Part shown: positions 1-10,100 of the stretch, piece after piece
Position numbering within the stretch: the stretch's first letter is position 1
How the letters are laid out: every line of letters starts with the position of its first letter
Source of the DNA: Parapedobacter deserti
GTDB lineage: Bacteria > Bacteroidota > Bacteroidia > Sphingobacteriales > Sphingobacteriaceae
Length of the DNA stretch: 64,000 nt
NCBI RefSeq assembly: GCF_042646065.1
Contig: NZ_JBHRTA010000059.1
Location: forward strand, 7,447-71,446
Direction of reading: 5' to 3'
Position numbers and translations under genes: made by a program
Notes under the pieces: model-generated
What the model was told of the DNA's origin: nothing
Seen by the model: only the letters and a program-made list of their open reading frames with translations
Database searches by the model: none

Positions 1-1
1 G

Positions 2-187
2 AACACGTTGATTACCAAATTCAAGAAGCTATATAACCGATCCCTGTTCCAACCCCGCTTTTTCGGGTTGCTGTTCAACCTTTTTTTTATCAACAGGAGT
101 GGCCTCTACAAGGGTGTTTTCCTGTTGCTGTTGCCGACAAACATGAACCATAACAGCGTAATAGTTGTAAAAAGACCGCTAAGCTAA
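2..187 (+). CDS. C-terminal fragment of an unidentified protein
   Basis: An open frame enters from the left edge and stops at TAA 185-187, giving 61 residues with no start inside the window. The fragment is basic and aromatic-rich and ends in a beta-strand-like segment (NSVIVVKRPLS), which is compatible with the tail of a class I methyltransferase or another polysaccharide-locus enzyme, but no diagnostic motif is visible. It lies 11 bases upstream of a family 2 glycosyltransferase on the same strand, so it is probably the previous gene of the same surface-glycan operon. No function is assigned. Confidence 0.6.
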   Translation, partial: NTLITKFKKLYNRSLFQPRFFGLLFNLFFINRSGLYKGVFLLLLPTNMNHNSVIVVKRPLS

Positions 188-198
188 CCTGTAACCTC

Positions 199-957
199 AT
201 GAACGCCGATTCGCCCACGCTTACCGTTATTACCGTTGTATACAACAACGTACGCGATATTGAGCGCACTATTGCGTCCGTTGTCCAGCAAACCTATCCA
301 GCAATTGAATACCTCATTATCGACGGCGGTTCGACCGACGGCACGGTTGATGTTATCAGACGCTATGAGGACCGCGTTGCGGCTTGGGTCAGCGAGCCAG
401 ACAAGGGAATATACGATGCCATGAACAAAGGATTGGCCATGGCCAACGGCGAATACGTCTTGTTCATGAATTCAGGAGACGAGATTTACTCACCCAATAC
501 CGTGGCTGAAGTATTCGGTTCGGCCCCTGGTGCTGACATCTACTATGGCGAAACCGAGATGTACGACGAACATTGGGAGTCACTCGGCCTGCGCAGGCAT
601 GCCATCCCCGAGCGGTTTACCTGGCGGAGCTTCCGTTACGGCATGAACATCAGCCATCAGGCGATATACATCCGCCGGGCCATCACAGGTCCGTATGATC
701 TGCAATACCAATTGAGCGCAGATATCGATTGGATCATCCGGGCGGCCAAACAGGCCAAAACGATCGTCAATACCCGTCGCATCGTAGCAAAATACCTCGT
801 GGGCGGAATGTCCAAAAAGCGGCACTGGCGAAGTCTCAGGGAACGTTTTCGTATCTTCAGCAAGTACTATGGCCTGCTGCCGAATATTGTCAATCACGTT
901 GTCATTGCGGCCAATCTGATCGACTATTACATCCGTCATGGCAAAACAAACGACTAA
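199..957 (+). CDS. Family 2 glycosyltransferase
   Basis: This 252-residue protein should transfer a sugar from a nucleotide-activated donor onto a growing surface polysaccharide at the cytoplasmic face of the membrane. The N-terminus shows the GT-A fold signature: strand TVITVVYNN at about residues 9-17, IASVVQQTYP, then LIIDGGSTDGT near residue 40, and the DxD-like region FMNSGDEIY near residue 90. The acidic stretch SADIDWIIRAAK near residue 175 fits the usual catalytic-base region. Length and motif order match WcaA-type single-domain GT2 enzymes, and no membrane anchor is evident. Acceptor and donor cannot be inferred. It is followed after three bases by a DUF3820-type gene. Confidence 0.9.
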   Translation: MNADSPTLTVITVVYNNVRDIERTIASVVQQTYPAIEYLIIDGGSTDGTVDVIRRYEDRVAAWVSEPDKGIYDAMNKGLAMANGEYVLFMNSGDEIYSPNTVAEVFGSAPGADIYYGETEMYDEHWESLGLRRHAIPERFTWRSFRYGMNISHQAIYIRRAITGPYDLQYQLSADIDWIIRAAKQAKTIVNTRRIVAKYLVGGMSKKRHWRSLRERFRIFSKYYGLLPNIVNHVVIAANLIDYYIRHGKTND

Positions 958-960
958 ACT

Positions 961-1197
961 ATGGGACAGCTGACACCGGAAGAAACAATGCAGGCACTCA
1001 TGACCACCAGAATGCCATTCGGTAAATACAAAGACTCGTTGATCTGCAACCTTCCGGAAGCTTATCTCGTGTGGTTTCACCAAAATGGTTTCCCGAAAGG
1101 CAAACTGGGCATGTTACTGGCCACCATGTATGAGATCAGGCTCAACGGCCTGGAATATCTGCTTGCGCCGCTGCGAAACAAATTCAAGGGGCATTAA
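961..1197 (+). CDS. DUF3820 family protein
   Basis: The 78-residue product matches the DUF3820 pattern: MPFGKYKD near residue 19, then L-P-x-x-Y-L-x-W-F-x-x-x-G-F-P-x-G-x-L-G and a C-terminal basic tail. Proteins of this family are small and cytoplasmic, and their biochemical role is not established; some are described as quorum-regulated virulence factors. The start lies three bases after the glycosyltransferase stop, suggesting co-transcription. The stop codon TAA (1195-1197) overlaps the stop codon of the convergent MutS-like gene by two bases, so the two reading frames end inside each other with no terminator between them. Confidence 0.85.
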   Translation: MGQLTPEETMQALMTTRMPFGKYKDSLICNLPEAYLVWFHQNGFPKGKLGMLLATMYEIRLNGLEYLLAPLRNKFKGH

Positions 1198-2507
1198 TGG
1201 CCTCCCAACAGCTTAAACACTCCTTCGTTTTCCAAAATCCAGAGACCGATGCGATCGTCGGTCACACCGGCACGCAGTCGGTAGTCGAAGACAGGCCGGC
1301 CGGCCTCCATGCGCGTAGGCAGGTAGCTAAATACGACCTGCCGATTGGCGTCCAGCGCCTGCGCCACTTCGACGATATGGGTGGAAATGATAAAAAATCC
1401 CTTATTAAGCGCCGTAAAAGCCTGCACAACGCGCAGGGAACTGTCGTGTGCGTCTTTGACGTTAGTACCGCGGAATAGCTCATCAAAAATAACCAGCAGC
1501 CGATCCGACTGAACGATTTGCTCCGCTACCAGCTTGACGCGCTTCACTTCATGGTAGAAATGGCTATAGCCGGCATGAATACTATCTGCGAGGTTGATGG
1601 TGGTGATCAGTCCACTAAGCACACAAGTTTTCATCTGACGTGCGGGAACCGGAAACCCCAGATGAGCAAGGTAAACGGCCACGCCGATGGCTTTCATCAG
1701 GGTGGATTTGCCCGACATATTGGCGCCTGTGATGAAACTCACGCGCCGGTGGGTATCCAGTGCCAGATCATTGGGCACCGGCTCGCTCAGCAAGGGATGG
1801 TAGACACCTTCAAAGGTAATCGACTCGTCCTCCCGAAACTCGGGAAACGTGAGTTCCATGGTCCGGGAAGCCCGCGCCACAGCGTAGTACGCATCCAGCA
1901 GGTAAAGGGTCTCCAGCAGGGCAAGGGACGTCTTGTATAGTTGTTTCCGGAAAACGAAGTCGATGCGCTCAACCGAATAACGACCTACAGTGCTTCCTGA
2001 CGAATTGAGATAGCCGCTTACCAATGGATGTTCGGTAAACTCGTCCAGCAATTCGTTAAGCCGGGCAACCAGCGGTATGCTGCTGCCATCTTCATAAGTT
2101 TCACATAGTTGCTTGATAAATAAAAGGACGTCAAATGCCTCGGTTACGCCGCGGCGCTTGGCATAATACGCCTCGGTGGGCGAAAAGAAATGCTTGACGA
2201 CACTGCAGACACCATTGAACACGGAAAAGGACTTGGGGCGATCCGGCCTTTTCAGGTAATAGTCTACAAAATCTACCGTGGTTTTGTCAAACCTGAGTTC
2301 TTCCACATTGTCCATCAGGAACCGGATGGTGCCAGCACGCTCCTCCAGCTGCGCCCGATCGGTCAACGGCGATTGAAACATGTCGCGCAGCACATCCTCG
2401 CCACCATAGGTTATGGTTTGGTTGAAACAGGAAAACACGCCACGCTGCCCCTCGTCAAGCAATTGCAAGTCAACAAGGGTTTGCCGGTCAACGAAAAAAT
2501 CGCCCAT
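1194..2507 (-). CDS. MutS-related ATPase, no mismatch-recognition domain
   Basis: The 437-residue protein has the MutS core (domain III lever/clamp helices, about residues 20-230) and the MutS family V ATPase. The P-loop is ITGANMSGKST near residue 258 and the Walker B region is VIFDELFRGTN near residue 340, followed by the signature helix and ISTHIVEVAQ. The N-terminal mismatch-binding domain with its Phe-x-Glu motif is absent, as is the C-terminal Smr nuclease of MutS2. It therefore belongs to the short MutS-like group common in Bacteroidota, whose substrate is unproven. It is transcribed divergently from the response regulator at 2567, with a promoter-like pair in the 59-base gap. Confidence 0.85.
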   Translation of the reverse strand: MGDFFVDRQTLVDLQLLDEGQRGVFSCFNQTITYGGEDVLRDMFQSPLTDRAQLEERAGTIRFLMDNVEELRFDKTTVDFVDYYLKRPDRPKSFSVFNGVCSVVKHFFSPTEAYYAKRRGVTEAFDVLLFIKQLCETYEDGSSIPLVARLNELLDEFTEHPLVSGYLNSSGSTVGRYSVERIDFVFRKQLYKTSLALLETLYLLDAYYAVARASRTMELTFPEFREDESITFEGVYHPLLSEPVPNDLALDTHRRVSFITGANMSGKSTLMKAIGVAVYLAHLGFPVPARQMKTCVLSGLITTINLADSIHAGYSHFYHEVKRVKLVAEQIVQSDRLLVIFDELFRGTNVKDAHDSSLRVVQAFTALNKGFFIISTHIVEVAQALDANRQVVFSYLPTRMEAGRPVFDYRLRAGVTDDRIGLWILENEGVFKLLGGH

Positions 2508-2511
2508 GGAA

Positions 2512-2543
2512 CAAACTTAGTCAACTTGTCATCGATTTACAAA
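2512..2543 (-). promoter_or_regulatory. Bacteroidota-type promoter for the MutS-like gene
   Basis: On the minus strand TTTG (2543-2540) is followed after 20 bases by TAAGTTTG (2519-2512), a full TTG/TAnnTTTG match, ending four bases from the start codon. The transcript would have almost no leader. Confidence 0.5.
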
Positions 2544-2553
2544 CCCGAACCGT

Positions 2554-2561
2554 TAACTTTG
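2554..2561 (+). promoter_or_regulatory. -7 promoter element for the metal-responsive two-component system
   Basis: TAACTTTG fits TAnnTTTG and ends five bases before the response-regulator ATG. The nearest upstream TTG (2526-2528) is 25 bases away, longer than usual, so the -33 element is uncertain. It interleaves with the opposing promoter. Confidence 0.45.
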
Positions 2562-2566
2562 GCGAT

Positions 2567-3247
2567 ATGAACATTCTGCTGGTTGAAGATGACAGCCGCA
2601 TCAGCGATTTCGTCATCAAAGGATTGGAAGAAGAAGGGCACGCCGCGGCGTTGGCCACGACGGCCGAATCTGCGCGAGACCGGATACAGGACGAAACATG
2701 GGACCTCATCCTGATGGACATCATGCTGCCCGGCATCGACGGCGTGCAGCTTACCAAGGTGATTCGCCGCCGCCACAACCAGACGCCCATCTTGGTGTTG
2801 AGCGCACTGGATGGTCCAGACGACAAGGTACACGCATTGGACAGTGGTGCAGACGACTACTTGGTAAAGCCTTTTCATTTCAAGGAGCTGCTCTCCCGCA
2901 TCAATGCGCTGGTGCGCCGCGCCAATCTGGCGCATGGCAACGAAAGCCAGCAATACGTCAGCGGCCCGTTGCAGGTCAATACCGCTGAACATAGGGTGAT
3001 TGTACACGGGGAACTGGTCGAACTCTCCCCTAAGGAATACAAACTGCTGCGCTATTTGCTGGAACACCGTGACCGCGTGGTGTCGCGCACACAGCTGCTA
3101 AACGCTGTTTGGGGCATCAACTATGACAACAGCACCAATGTGGTCGACGTCTACATCTCCTACCTGCGGGCCAAAATCGAAAAGAAAGGAGCAAAATTTA
3201 TCCACACGGTAAAAGGCGCCGGTTACCTGTGGAAAACACCCCAATAA
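2567..3247 (+). CDS. OmpR-family response regulator
   Basis: A 226-residue DNA-binding regulator. The receiver domain (residues 1-115) has the acidic pair E7/D8-D9, phospho-acceptor D51 (LILMDIMLPG), S79 and K101 (LVKPF). The C-terminal winged helix (about 130-224) has the typical LSPKEYKLLRYLLEH and VVDVYISYLRAKIE segments. It is followed after 11 bases by a sensor kinase and then by a complete metal-efflux RND operon, so it most likely activates that operon in response to a periplasmic cation, as CusR or CzcR do. The metal is not readable from sequence. Confidence 0.93.
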   Translation: MNILLVEDDSRISDFVIKGLEEEGHAAALATTAESARDRIQDETWDLILMDIMLPGIDGVQLTKVIRRRHNQTPILVLSALDGPDDKVHALDSGADDYLVKPFHFKELLSRINALVRRANLAHGNESQQYVSGPLQVNTAEHRVIVHGELVELSPKEYKLLRYLLEHRDRVVSRTQLLNAVWGINYDNSTNVVDVYISYLRAKIEKKGAKFIHTVKGAGYLWKTPQ

Positions 3248-3258
3248 CCTGCTGACAC

Positions 3259-4617
3259 ATGTCTATCCGCAACCGACTCATGCTGATTGCTTCCCTCACA
3301 TTCGGGGTGGTCTTTACCGTGGCCGCTTTGGTCGTCTATTACAGCTTTCACGTCACTTCGGAACGCATCATCTTCAGCGAGCTCCAAAAGACCGTCCTGC
3401 TTTCGGCCATGTTTTATCTTGAAGAAGACGAATTGTCGGCACGCGAGCACCGCCGCATCAGTATTGACTTCGAGAGTGAAATGCAGCAGACAGATGTAAA
3501 AGTATACGACGAAGACAACCGCCTCCGCTACGGCAATGGGCAGCTGGCAGAGCAGGCGACGCCCGCCATGCTACAACGTATCCGCGAAGAAAGGCGTGTG
3601 CAATTTAAAGCTTCTGACTATTACTGCACAGGCATTTACTACCCGGACAATCAAGGAGACTTCGTGGTTGTGGTAACAACCAGCAACGCTTTTTTCACCT
3701 CGCAGAGCAATCGGTTGCTATTGATGATGGGTGCCGCATTAGCCATTGGTTTGGCCATCATCTTCCTCCTCAGTTACTGGCTCTCGCGAATTGCTTACCG
3801 CCCGATCTCATCGGTTATTCATCAGGTAAATCACCTTCAGGCAGACAATCTGGATACCGCTCTCCTACTACCGAAAGCGAAAGATGAATTATATGATCTG
3901 ATCAGTACATTCAATAAATTGCTTTCCCGGCTATCCGAGACCTTTACGATCCAGAAGAACTTTGTCAATTACGTTTCCCACGAATTCAAAACGCCGTTGG
4001 CTGCCATTACCGGCAATTTGGAGGTGTTCGCTCAAAAAGACCGGACAGCCGGTGAATACCGGGCAGTCAGCCAAACCGTCTTGCACCGGGTCGCCGAGCT
4101 GGAGCGCATCCTGAATAACCTGATGATGCTTGCAGGGCTCCGCGATTCGTCGGATGAGCGCGGCACATTCCGCCTCGACGAACAGCTATGGGAAGTGCTG
4201 GATGCCATCTTCGACCGTTGGCCGAATGCCAAATCGCTGATCAACGTGACTGTCTCCGTAGAGCAGCCCGAGCTGTTGCTGGTTAAGGGGAACGGCAATC
4301 AGCTGAAGATGGCCTTGTACAACCTGATCGACAATGCGGTGAAATATGCCGACAGCCAACCCATTGCAGTTGCACTTGTCAATGAAAATGGCGCGTTGCG
4401 GCTGACCATACAGGACAAAGGATATGGCATATCGCCCGATGAACTGCAACGCGTGCACCAGCCGTTCTACCGGGGCAGCAATGTTGGTGATACCAAGGGC
4501 AGCGGCATCGGCCTCTCACTGGCCGTGCTGATCTGCAAGCAGAATGACGTGTCATTTTCACTCACCTCGGTACCGGGCCAGGGGACCAAGGCAACACTCC
4601 ATTTTAGGCAACTTTAA
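3259..4617 (+). CDS. Membrane sensor histidine kinase of the metal-efflux system
   Basis: The 452-residue kinase has two membrane segments (about residues 11-31 and 155-175) flanking a short periplasmic sensor domain of about 120 residues, then HAMP, HisKA with YVSHEFKTPLAAI (phospho-acceptor H241), and a HATPase domain with N (YNLIDNAVKYA), DKGYGI and GSGIGLSLAV boxes. The architecture is that of CusS-like metal sensors. It pairs with the response regulator 11 bases upstream and precedes the TolC-like gene by 49 bases. The short sensor domain has no Cys-rich metal site, so the ligand is unclear. Confidence 0.92.
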   Translation: MSIRNRLMLIASLTFGVVFTVAALVVYYSFHVTSERIIFSELQKTVLLSAMFYLEEDELSAREHRRISIDFESEMQQTDVKVYDEDNRLRYGNGQLAEQATPAMLQRIREERRVQFKASDYYCTGIYYPDNQGDFVVVVTTSNAFFTSQSNRLLLMMGAALAIGLAIIFLLSYWLSRIAYRPISSVIHQVNHLQADNLDTALLLPKAKDELYDLISTFNKLLSRLSETFTIQKNFVNYVSHEFKTPLAAITGNLEVFAQKDRTAGEYRAVSQTVLHRVAELERILNNLMMLAGLRDSSDERGTFRLDEQLWEVLDAIFDRWPNAKSLINVTVSVEQPELLLVKGNGNQLKMALYNLIDNAVKYADSQPIAVALVNENGALRLTIQDKGYGISPDELQRVHQPFYRGSNVGDTKGSGIGLSLAVLICKQNDVSFSLTSVPGQGTKATLHFRQL

Positions 4618-4650
4618 CCCCACTCTAAGCCCACTCTAATGTTGCGGCGT

Positions 4651-4658
4651 TACCTTTG
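4651..4658 (+). promoter_or_regulatory. -7 promoter element before the efflux operon
   Basis: TACCTTTG matches TAnnTTTG and ends eight bases before the TolC-like ATG. No good TTG lies 16-21 bases upstream, which would fit an activator-dependent promoter controlled by the adjacent response regulator. Confidence 0.45.
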
Positions 4659-4666
4659 CCGCCATC

Positions 4667-5968
4667 ATGAGCGGGAATCATCACTTTACTTATATTATCA
4701 TCATTATGCTATGCATGATGGTATCGTCGGGTTATGCCCAGCCCATCCCCGATACCCTGATGATGAGCCGTACTGAAGCTGAGGCCACTTTCCTGCAGCG
4801 AAACCTACGGCTGCTGGCGGGCAGGCTGAACATCGACGAAGCGAAAGCACAGGTGATACAGGCTAAGCTCTGGCCCAACCCATCGCTTTCTGTCAGCGAG
4901 GTAAACCTGTGGTCGAACCATGGCGCTGAAGCACTTGGCCGCATATCCGCCAACTGGGGAAATCATGCGCAAGTGGCTGTAGATATCGAGCAGCTCATCC
5001 TTACAGCCGGTAAGCGCAAGAAGCTCATCGCCGTTGAGGAGACCGGTGTAGCCATCGCCGAACAGGAGTTCGAAGACTTGTTGCGCAGCCTGAAAGTGGA
5101 ATTCAGGGAGCAGCTTGCCGAACTGCACCGCACCCAGCAGGCAATCGCCATTCACCGGCAAGCCCTTGGCCAGTTGCAGCAACTGCTAAGTGGATATCAA
5201 CGGCAAGTGCAGGCAGGCCACGTAAGCCGCAGCGAATACATGCGGCTTAAAGTCTCAGAGGTGGAATTGATGAAAACCATCGACGACATCCGCCGGGAAA
5301 ACGGCGAGGCCCAGCGGGCGCTCAAAGCCCTTATGGGTATTGCCCCGCAACATGCGCTGATGCTGGCCGATGCGCACGTGCCGGACATTCCTGTCAATGC
5401 CATCAAAGCGCTTGACGTCTCCACGGTGGCCGAATGGGTACAATCTCACAACGCAGCGCTCAAAGCCATGCAGCTGGGCACCACCCAGGCCGAACATAAC
5501 TTAAGCTACGAACGTGCCCAACGTGTGCCTGACCTCACCCTCAGCGCGGGCTATGACCGTGGCGGCAACATCATGCGCGATTTCGTTGGTATCGGTCTTT
5601 CTATCGACCTTCCCTTCTTTCACCGCAACCAGGGGCAAATCAAAGCAGCGCAGCTCCAGGTGGAGCAACACCGCCTGTTAGCCGAAAACACAAAAAACGA
5701 GATAACCGCCGCCGCCGTTCAGGCGTGGAAAGATTTGCTGAACACCATCGACCGCAAGGAACACATCGGCACCGGATATGACACCGACATGGCCAAGCTG
5801 CTGGAAGGTTACCACAACAGCTTTGCCCAGCGCCATATCAGCCTGCTGGAATACCTCGATTTCCTGGACGCTTACCTGACCACCAAAGCGAACCTGCTGG
5901 AAACCGATAAAGAACTGCTGATGCAATATGAAACGTTAAGGTACCACGTCGGCGACCAGCTTCCCTAA
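4667..5968 (+). CDS. TolC-family outer-membrane efflux protein (CzcC/CusC-like)
   Basis: The 433-residue precursor begins with a hydrophobic signal peptide ending near YAQP (residue 25). The rest is two homologous helical-hairpin repeats, seen as long amphipathic helices such as AKAQVIQAKLWPNPSLSVSEV and the duplicated LSYERAQRVPDLTLSAGYD segment; the xxPNP/xxPDL turn is characteristic of outer-membrane factors. It should form the trimeric outer-membrane duct of the tripartite pump whose adaptor and RND gene follow at 5996 and 7170. All three genes are in order and on one strand, an arrangement typical of CzcCBA operons. Confidence 0.92.
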   Translation: MSGNHHFTYIIIIMLCMMVSSGYAQPIPDTLMMSRTEAEATFLQRNLRLLAGRLNIDEAKAQVIQAKLWPNPSLSVSEVNLWSNHGAEALGRISANWGNHAQVAVDIEQLILTAGKRKKLIAVEETGVAIAEQEFEDLLRSLKVEFREQLAELHRTQQAIAIHRQALGQLQQLLSGYQRQVQAGHVSRSEYMRLKVSEVELMKTIDDIRRENGEAQRALKALMGIAPQHALMLADAHVPDIPVNAIKALDVSTVAEWVQSHNAALKAMQLGTTQAEHNLSYERAQRVPDLTLSAGYDRGGNIMRDFVGIGLSIDLPFFHRNQGQIKAAQLQVEQHRLLAENTKNEITAAAVQAWKDLLNTIDRKEHIGTGYDTDMAKLLEGYHNSFAQRHISLLEYLDFLDAYLTTKANLLETDKELLMQYETLRYHVGDQLP

Positions 5969-5995
5969 TGGCATGCAGAAACAAACAATGACGAT

Positions 5996-7081
5996 ATGAC
6001 CCATACAATAAAACATTTCAGCTGGACCATGCTGTTATTCATCGCTGCCTGCGGCCAGCGAGAGCAGCTGGTAGAAAACAAACCGGAAGGCTTCTGCCTG
6101 AGTGAAAACCTACGTCACCAACTGGTGGTTGACACCTTGCATGAGCGGGACATTACCCAGCACGTCACCCTTACGGGTGAGGTTTCGTACAACCCAGACC
6201 ATGTCGTGCAATTCGTCAGTTGGGTGGAAGGCGTGACCGTGCAGACCCATTTTTCTTTGGGAGATTATGTGAAACAGGGACAAGTGCTGGCTACCATTAA
6301 GAGTCCAGCGCTTAATACCCTGCTGACAGAAAAAAGGAGCTTACAATCCCGGCGGCAACTGTCCGAGCGCGAGTTCGCTGCCGCCCAAAGCCTATACCAA
6401 GACAACATTGCGTCGGAGCGCGACCTGGTTGAAGCGCGGTCAACACTCGAAATGCTGGATGCCGAGCTGGCCAATATTGAAGACAACTTAGCACTCTTCC
6501 GCCCCAACCCTGCTCAGGGCGTCTTTGAAATACGTTCCCCATCGAGCGGCTACATCGTGGAAAAAAACATCAATCCCGGCATGCCCATCAACGACGGCGA
6601 CAATCTCTTTACCGTTTCGGGCCTTGGAGAGGTGTGGGTAATGGCAAACGTATACGCCTCGGATATCCAGTTCGTTCAGCAAGGAATGGAGGTCGCGATC
6701 CGGACACTGGCCTATCCCGGGGATGTATTTTACGGGCGCATTTCGGCGTTACCCCAGGTATTTGACAGCGAAGAGCGGGTACTCAAAGCGCGTATCGTCA
6801 TTCCCAACGACGGCTTGAAGCTGAAGCCCGGCATGTCTGCTGACATCTCAGTGGAACGCCGCAGCGGGGGTACGGCGGTAGCCCTGCCTGCCCGCGCGGT
6901 CATCTTCGATGACAACCAGTATTTCGCCGTGGTATATCGCGGCGACTGCGATGTGCAGCTCCGGCGGATCTCGTTCCAGACACGCGACGACCAATGGTAT
7001 TTCGTGCAGGAGGGACTGGAAGCGGGTGAGCGTGTCGTTTCCCAAAATCATTTACTGATCTACGAAAGAATTAAAAGATGA
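5996..7081 (+). CDS. Periplasmic adaptor of a heavy-metal RND pump (CzcB/CusB-like)
   Basis: This 361-residue membrane-fusion protein starts with a lipoprotein signal (LLFIAACGQ, lipid-modified Cys near residue 19). A lipoyl-like half-motif (VTVQTHFSLGDYVKQGQVLA) is followed by a short helical hairpin (about 105-160), the second lipoyl half (FEIRSPSSGYIVEKN), and beta-barrel and membrane-proximal domains ending at residue 361. There is no N- or C-terminal His/Met-rich metal chaperone segment, unlike CusB or some CzcB proteins. It links the TolC-like gene upstream with the RND pump downstream; the 88-base gap to the pump contains no gene. Confidence 0.92.
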   Translation: MTHTIKHFSWTMLLFIAACGQREQLVENKPEGFCLSENLRHQLVVDTLHERDITQHVTLTGEVSYNPDHVVQFVSWVEGVTVQTHFSLGDYVKQGQVLATIKSPALNTLLTEKRSLQSRRQLSEREFAAAQSLYQDNIASERDLVEARSTLEMLDAELANIEDNLALFRPNPAQGVFEIRSPSSGYIVEKNINPGMPINDGDNLFTVSGLGEVWVMANVYASDIQFVQQGMEVAIRTLAYPGDVFYGRISALPQVFDSEERVLKARIVIPNDGLKLKPGMSADISVERRSGGTAVALPARAVIFDDNQYFAVVYRGDCDVQLRRISFQTRDDQWYFVQEGLEAGERVVSQNHLLIYERIKR

Positions 7082-7169
7082 ACCTGCTACGTCATCCGCG
7101 AAAAGGTGATGAACGTGCAGACTCCAGCCAGCCGACAGGTAGGTATAAGCATAAAAACCACTACTACGC

Positions 7170-10100
7170 ATGAAGAAGTTTGTCCAGGGCCTTGTTTCGT
7201 TTTCACTGAAAAACACGTTTATCGTTTTCTTCTTCACGGCCTTGCTGTTGGGTGTCGGCCTGTACTGCCTGGTCCACACCCCGATTGAGGCCTACCCTGA
7301 CGTCACCAACACCCGTGCGCGCATCATCACGCAGTGGCCTGGGCGGAGTGCAGAAGAAGTGGAAAAGTTTGTCACCCTGCCCATATCCAAAGAAGTAAAC
7401 ACCATACCGCGGAAAGCCGAAGTGCGCTCCATCTCGCTGTTCGGCCTATCTGTAGTAACCATTATTTTTGACGACGGTGTAGACGATTTCTATGCCCAGC
7501 AATATGCATCCAACCGCTTACAGGGCGTAGACCTTCCGGAAGGAACATCGGCAGAGATCGAACCCCCTTCAGGAGCCACCGGCGAAATCTTCCGCTATGT
7601 GGTGAAAAGTGATCTGCCCATCAAGGAAATCACGGCCATACACGATTGGGTTATCGAACGGGAGCTGGTAGCCGTGCCTGGTGTGGCCGATGTGGTAAGC
7701 TTTGGCGGTGAGGAAAAAATCTACGAAATCAAGATCAACCCCACGGAACTGGTTAACTATGATCTTTCGCCCCTTGATGTTTACGAAGCGGTGAGCAACA
7801 GCAACATCAACGTCGGGGGCGACGTCATCCAACGGGGAGACCAGGCTTATGTCGTGCGTGGCATCGGCCTGCTCGACAAGCTGGAGGACATCGAAAACAT
7901 TTTGATCACCGTGAAGGGAAGTACCCCCATCTTGGTAAAACATGTGGCCAACGTGCAGGTATCCGCCAAGCCCCGGCTTGGTCAAGTGGGCCTGCAGGAC
8001 GACGATGACCTTGTGCAGGGCATCGTAATTATGCTAAGGGGCGAAAACCCCGGTGATGTCATTGGCCGGTTGAAAAATAAGATAGCCGAACTCAACGACC
8101 GCATTCTGCCGGTCAACGTCAAAATCGAGCCATTCATTGACCGTACCGAATTAGTCGATGCCACCGTGAGCACCGTGAGCAAAAACCTCATCGAAGGCAT
8201 CGTGCTCGTGTCGGTCATCGTGTTTATCTTTCTCTTCAATTGGCGCACAACACTGATTGTCGCGTCGGTCATCCCCTTGTCGTTCCTGTTTGCCATCATC
8301 ATGCTGCGCATCCAGGGGCTGCCGGCCAACCTGATCTCCATGGGCGCACTGGACTTCGGGCTACTTCTAGAGGGCACCCTGGTTATTGTGGAGAGTGTAT
8401 TCGTAGGCCTACGCAAACGCGCCGAATTGGTGGGCATGCAAAAGTTTAACAACTCGATTAAGCTGGGGGTGATCAAGAAAAGCGTAGCAAGCGTGGCCAC
8501 CTACGTCTTTTTCGCACAGTTGATTCTCATCGTGGCCCTGCTGCCTATCTTTTCGTTTCAGAAAGTGGAAGGCAAGATGTTCTCTCCCCTGGCTTTTACG
8601 CTGGGGTATGCGCTGTTGGGCTCACTGATTCTCAGCCTCACTTACGTGCCGGCTATGTGCAAGTTATTGCTCCGGAAAAACATCCGAGAAAAGGAAAATT
8701 TCATCTCCAAGGCGTTCCACCACGGTGCGGCGCGTCTGTTCGGTTGGAGCCAACGTTACCGAAGAGCTACGCTCTGGGGGTTTTTTCTGCTGCTGCTGCT
8801 CTGTGCGGTACGGTTTGTTTTCTACGGTTCCGAATTTATCCCCAGCCTCAATGAAGGCGCCATCTACGTTCGCGCCACGCTGCCCAATAGCGTCAACCTG
8901 GATGAGTCTGTTCGGCTGGCAAAAGAGATGCGGCAGAAGCTGCGGAACTTTGATGAGGTGGAATTCGTGATGAGCCAGACCGGTCGGCCAAATGACGGCA
9001 CCGACCCGACGGGATTTTTCAACATCGAATTCCATATCCAACTTTTCCCCGAAAAGGAGTGGAAGCGGAAGGTCAGCAAAGAAGCCCTGCTCGCGGAGAT
9101 GCGTGCCCAGTTGGAGACCTATCCGGGCATCAACTTCGGGTTCAGCCAGCCGATCCAGGATAATGTTGAGGAGTATGTGGCCGGCGTAAAGAGTTCACTG
9201 GTCGTCAAAATCTTTGGCGACGACCTGTACCAGCTGGAAGACTACGCTGGCCAGGTGGAACGTGTGCTGGCAACCGTACCGGGGATTACCGACCTGAAAG
9301 TCTATGAAAATATCGGACTACCAGAGCTTCGCATCCAGCTCCATGACCATAAAATGGCCCGCTATGCCGTCGCCACTGCCGATGCACAGGCCGTGGTGGC
9401 CATGGCCATCGGCGGACAGGCCGCCACACAATTCTACGAAAATGAGCGGATATTTGACGTGCGCCTGCGTTTCCAGCAGGCCTACCGTAACGATGACATC
9501 AAAATCGGCAACATTCAGATCCCAACGATGGATGGCAAATCCGTCCCCCTGCGTGAGATTTCGACCATCGGATTCCATACCGGGCCAGCGTTTATTTACC
9601 GCGAGGGCAGCAGCCGCTACATCGGCGTGGGCTTTAGCATCGAAGGCCGCGATCTGGGAAGCACCATCGCCGAAGCGCAGCAGCGCGTTGCTGAAGAGGT
9701 AAATATTCCCAGAGTCAATAAAATTGAATGGGCCGGTGAGTTTGAAAGCAAAGAGCGGGCCTCCCGCCAGCTTGCCGTGGTCGTCCCGGTGGTGCTTATC
9801 CTAATCCTGTTTCTGCTGTATTTCAATTTCGGAAATTACCGGGACACCCTGGTTGCCGTGGGCGCAATCCCATTTGCATTTATCGGCGGCTTTCTATCGC
9901 TGTGGGCCACCGGTACCGTATTCGGCATTTCGGCAGGCATCGGCTTTATCATCCTCTTTGGTGTAAATACCATTAACGCCATTATATTGATTGCCGTGAT
10001 GAAAGATAACCTGCGAAGAAAACTGCCATTGCCGGAAGCCATCAGGCAGGGTGTTGAAAGCCGCATCCGCCCCATCGTGATGATTGCGCTGATGGGATCG

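Noticed and set aside
1194..2507. Mismatch-repair MutS or MutS2
   Set aside because: No N-terminal mismatch-recognition domain, no Smr domain, and the protein is far too short for either.
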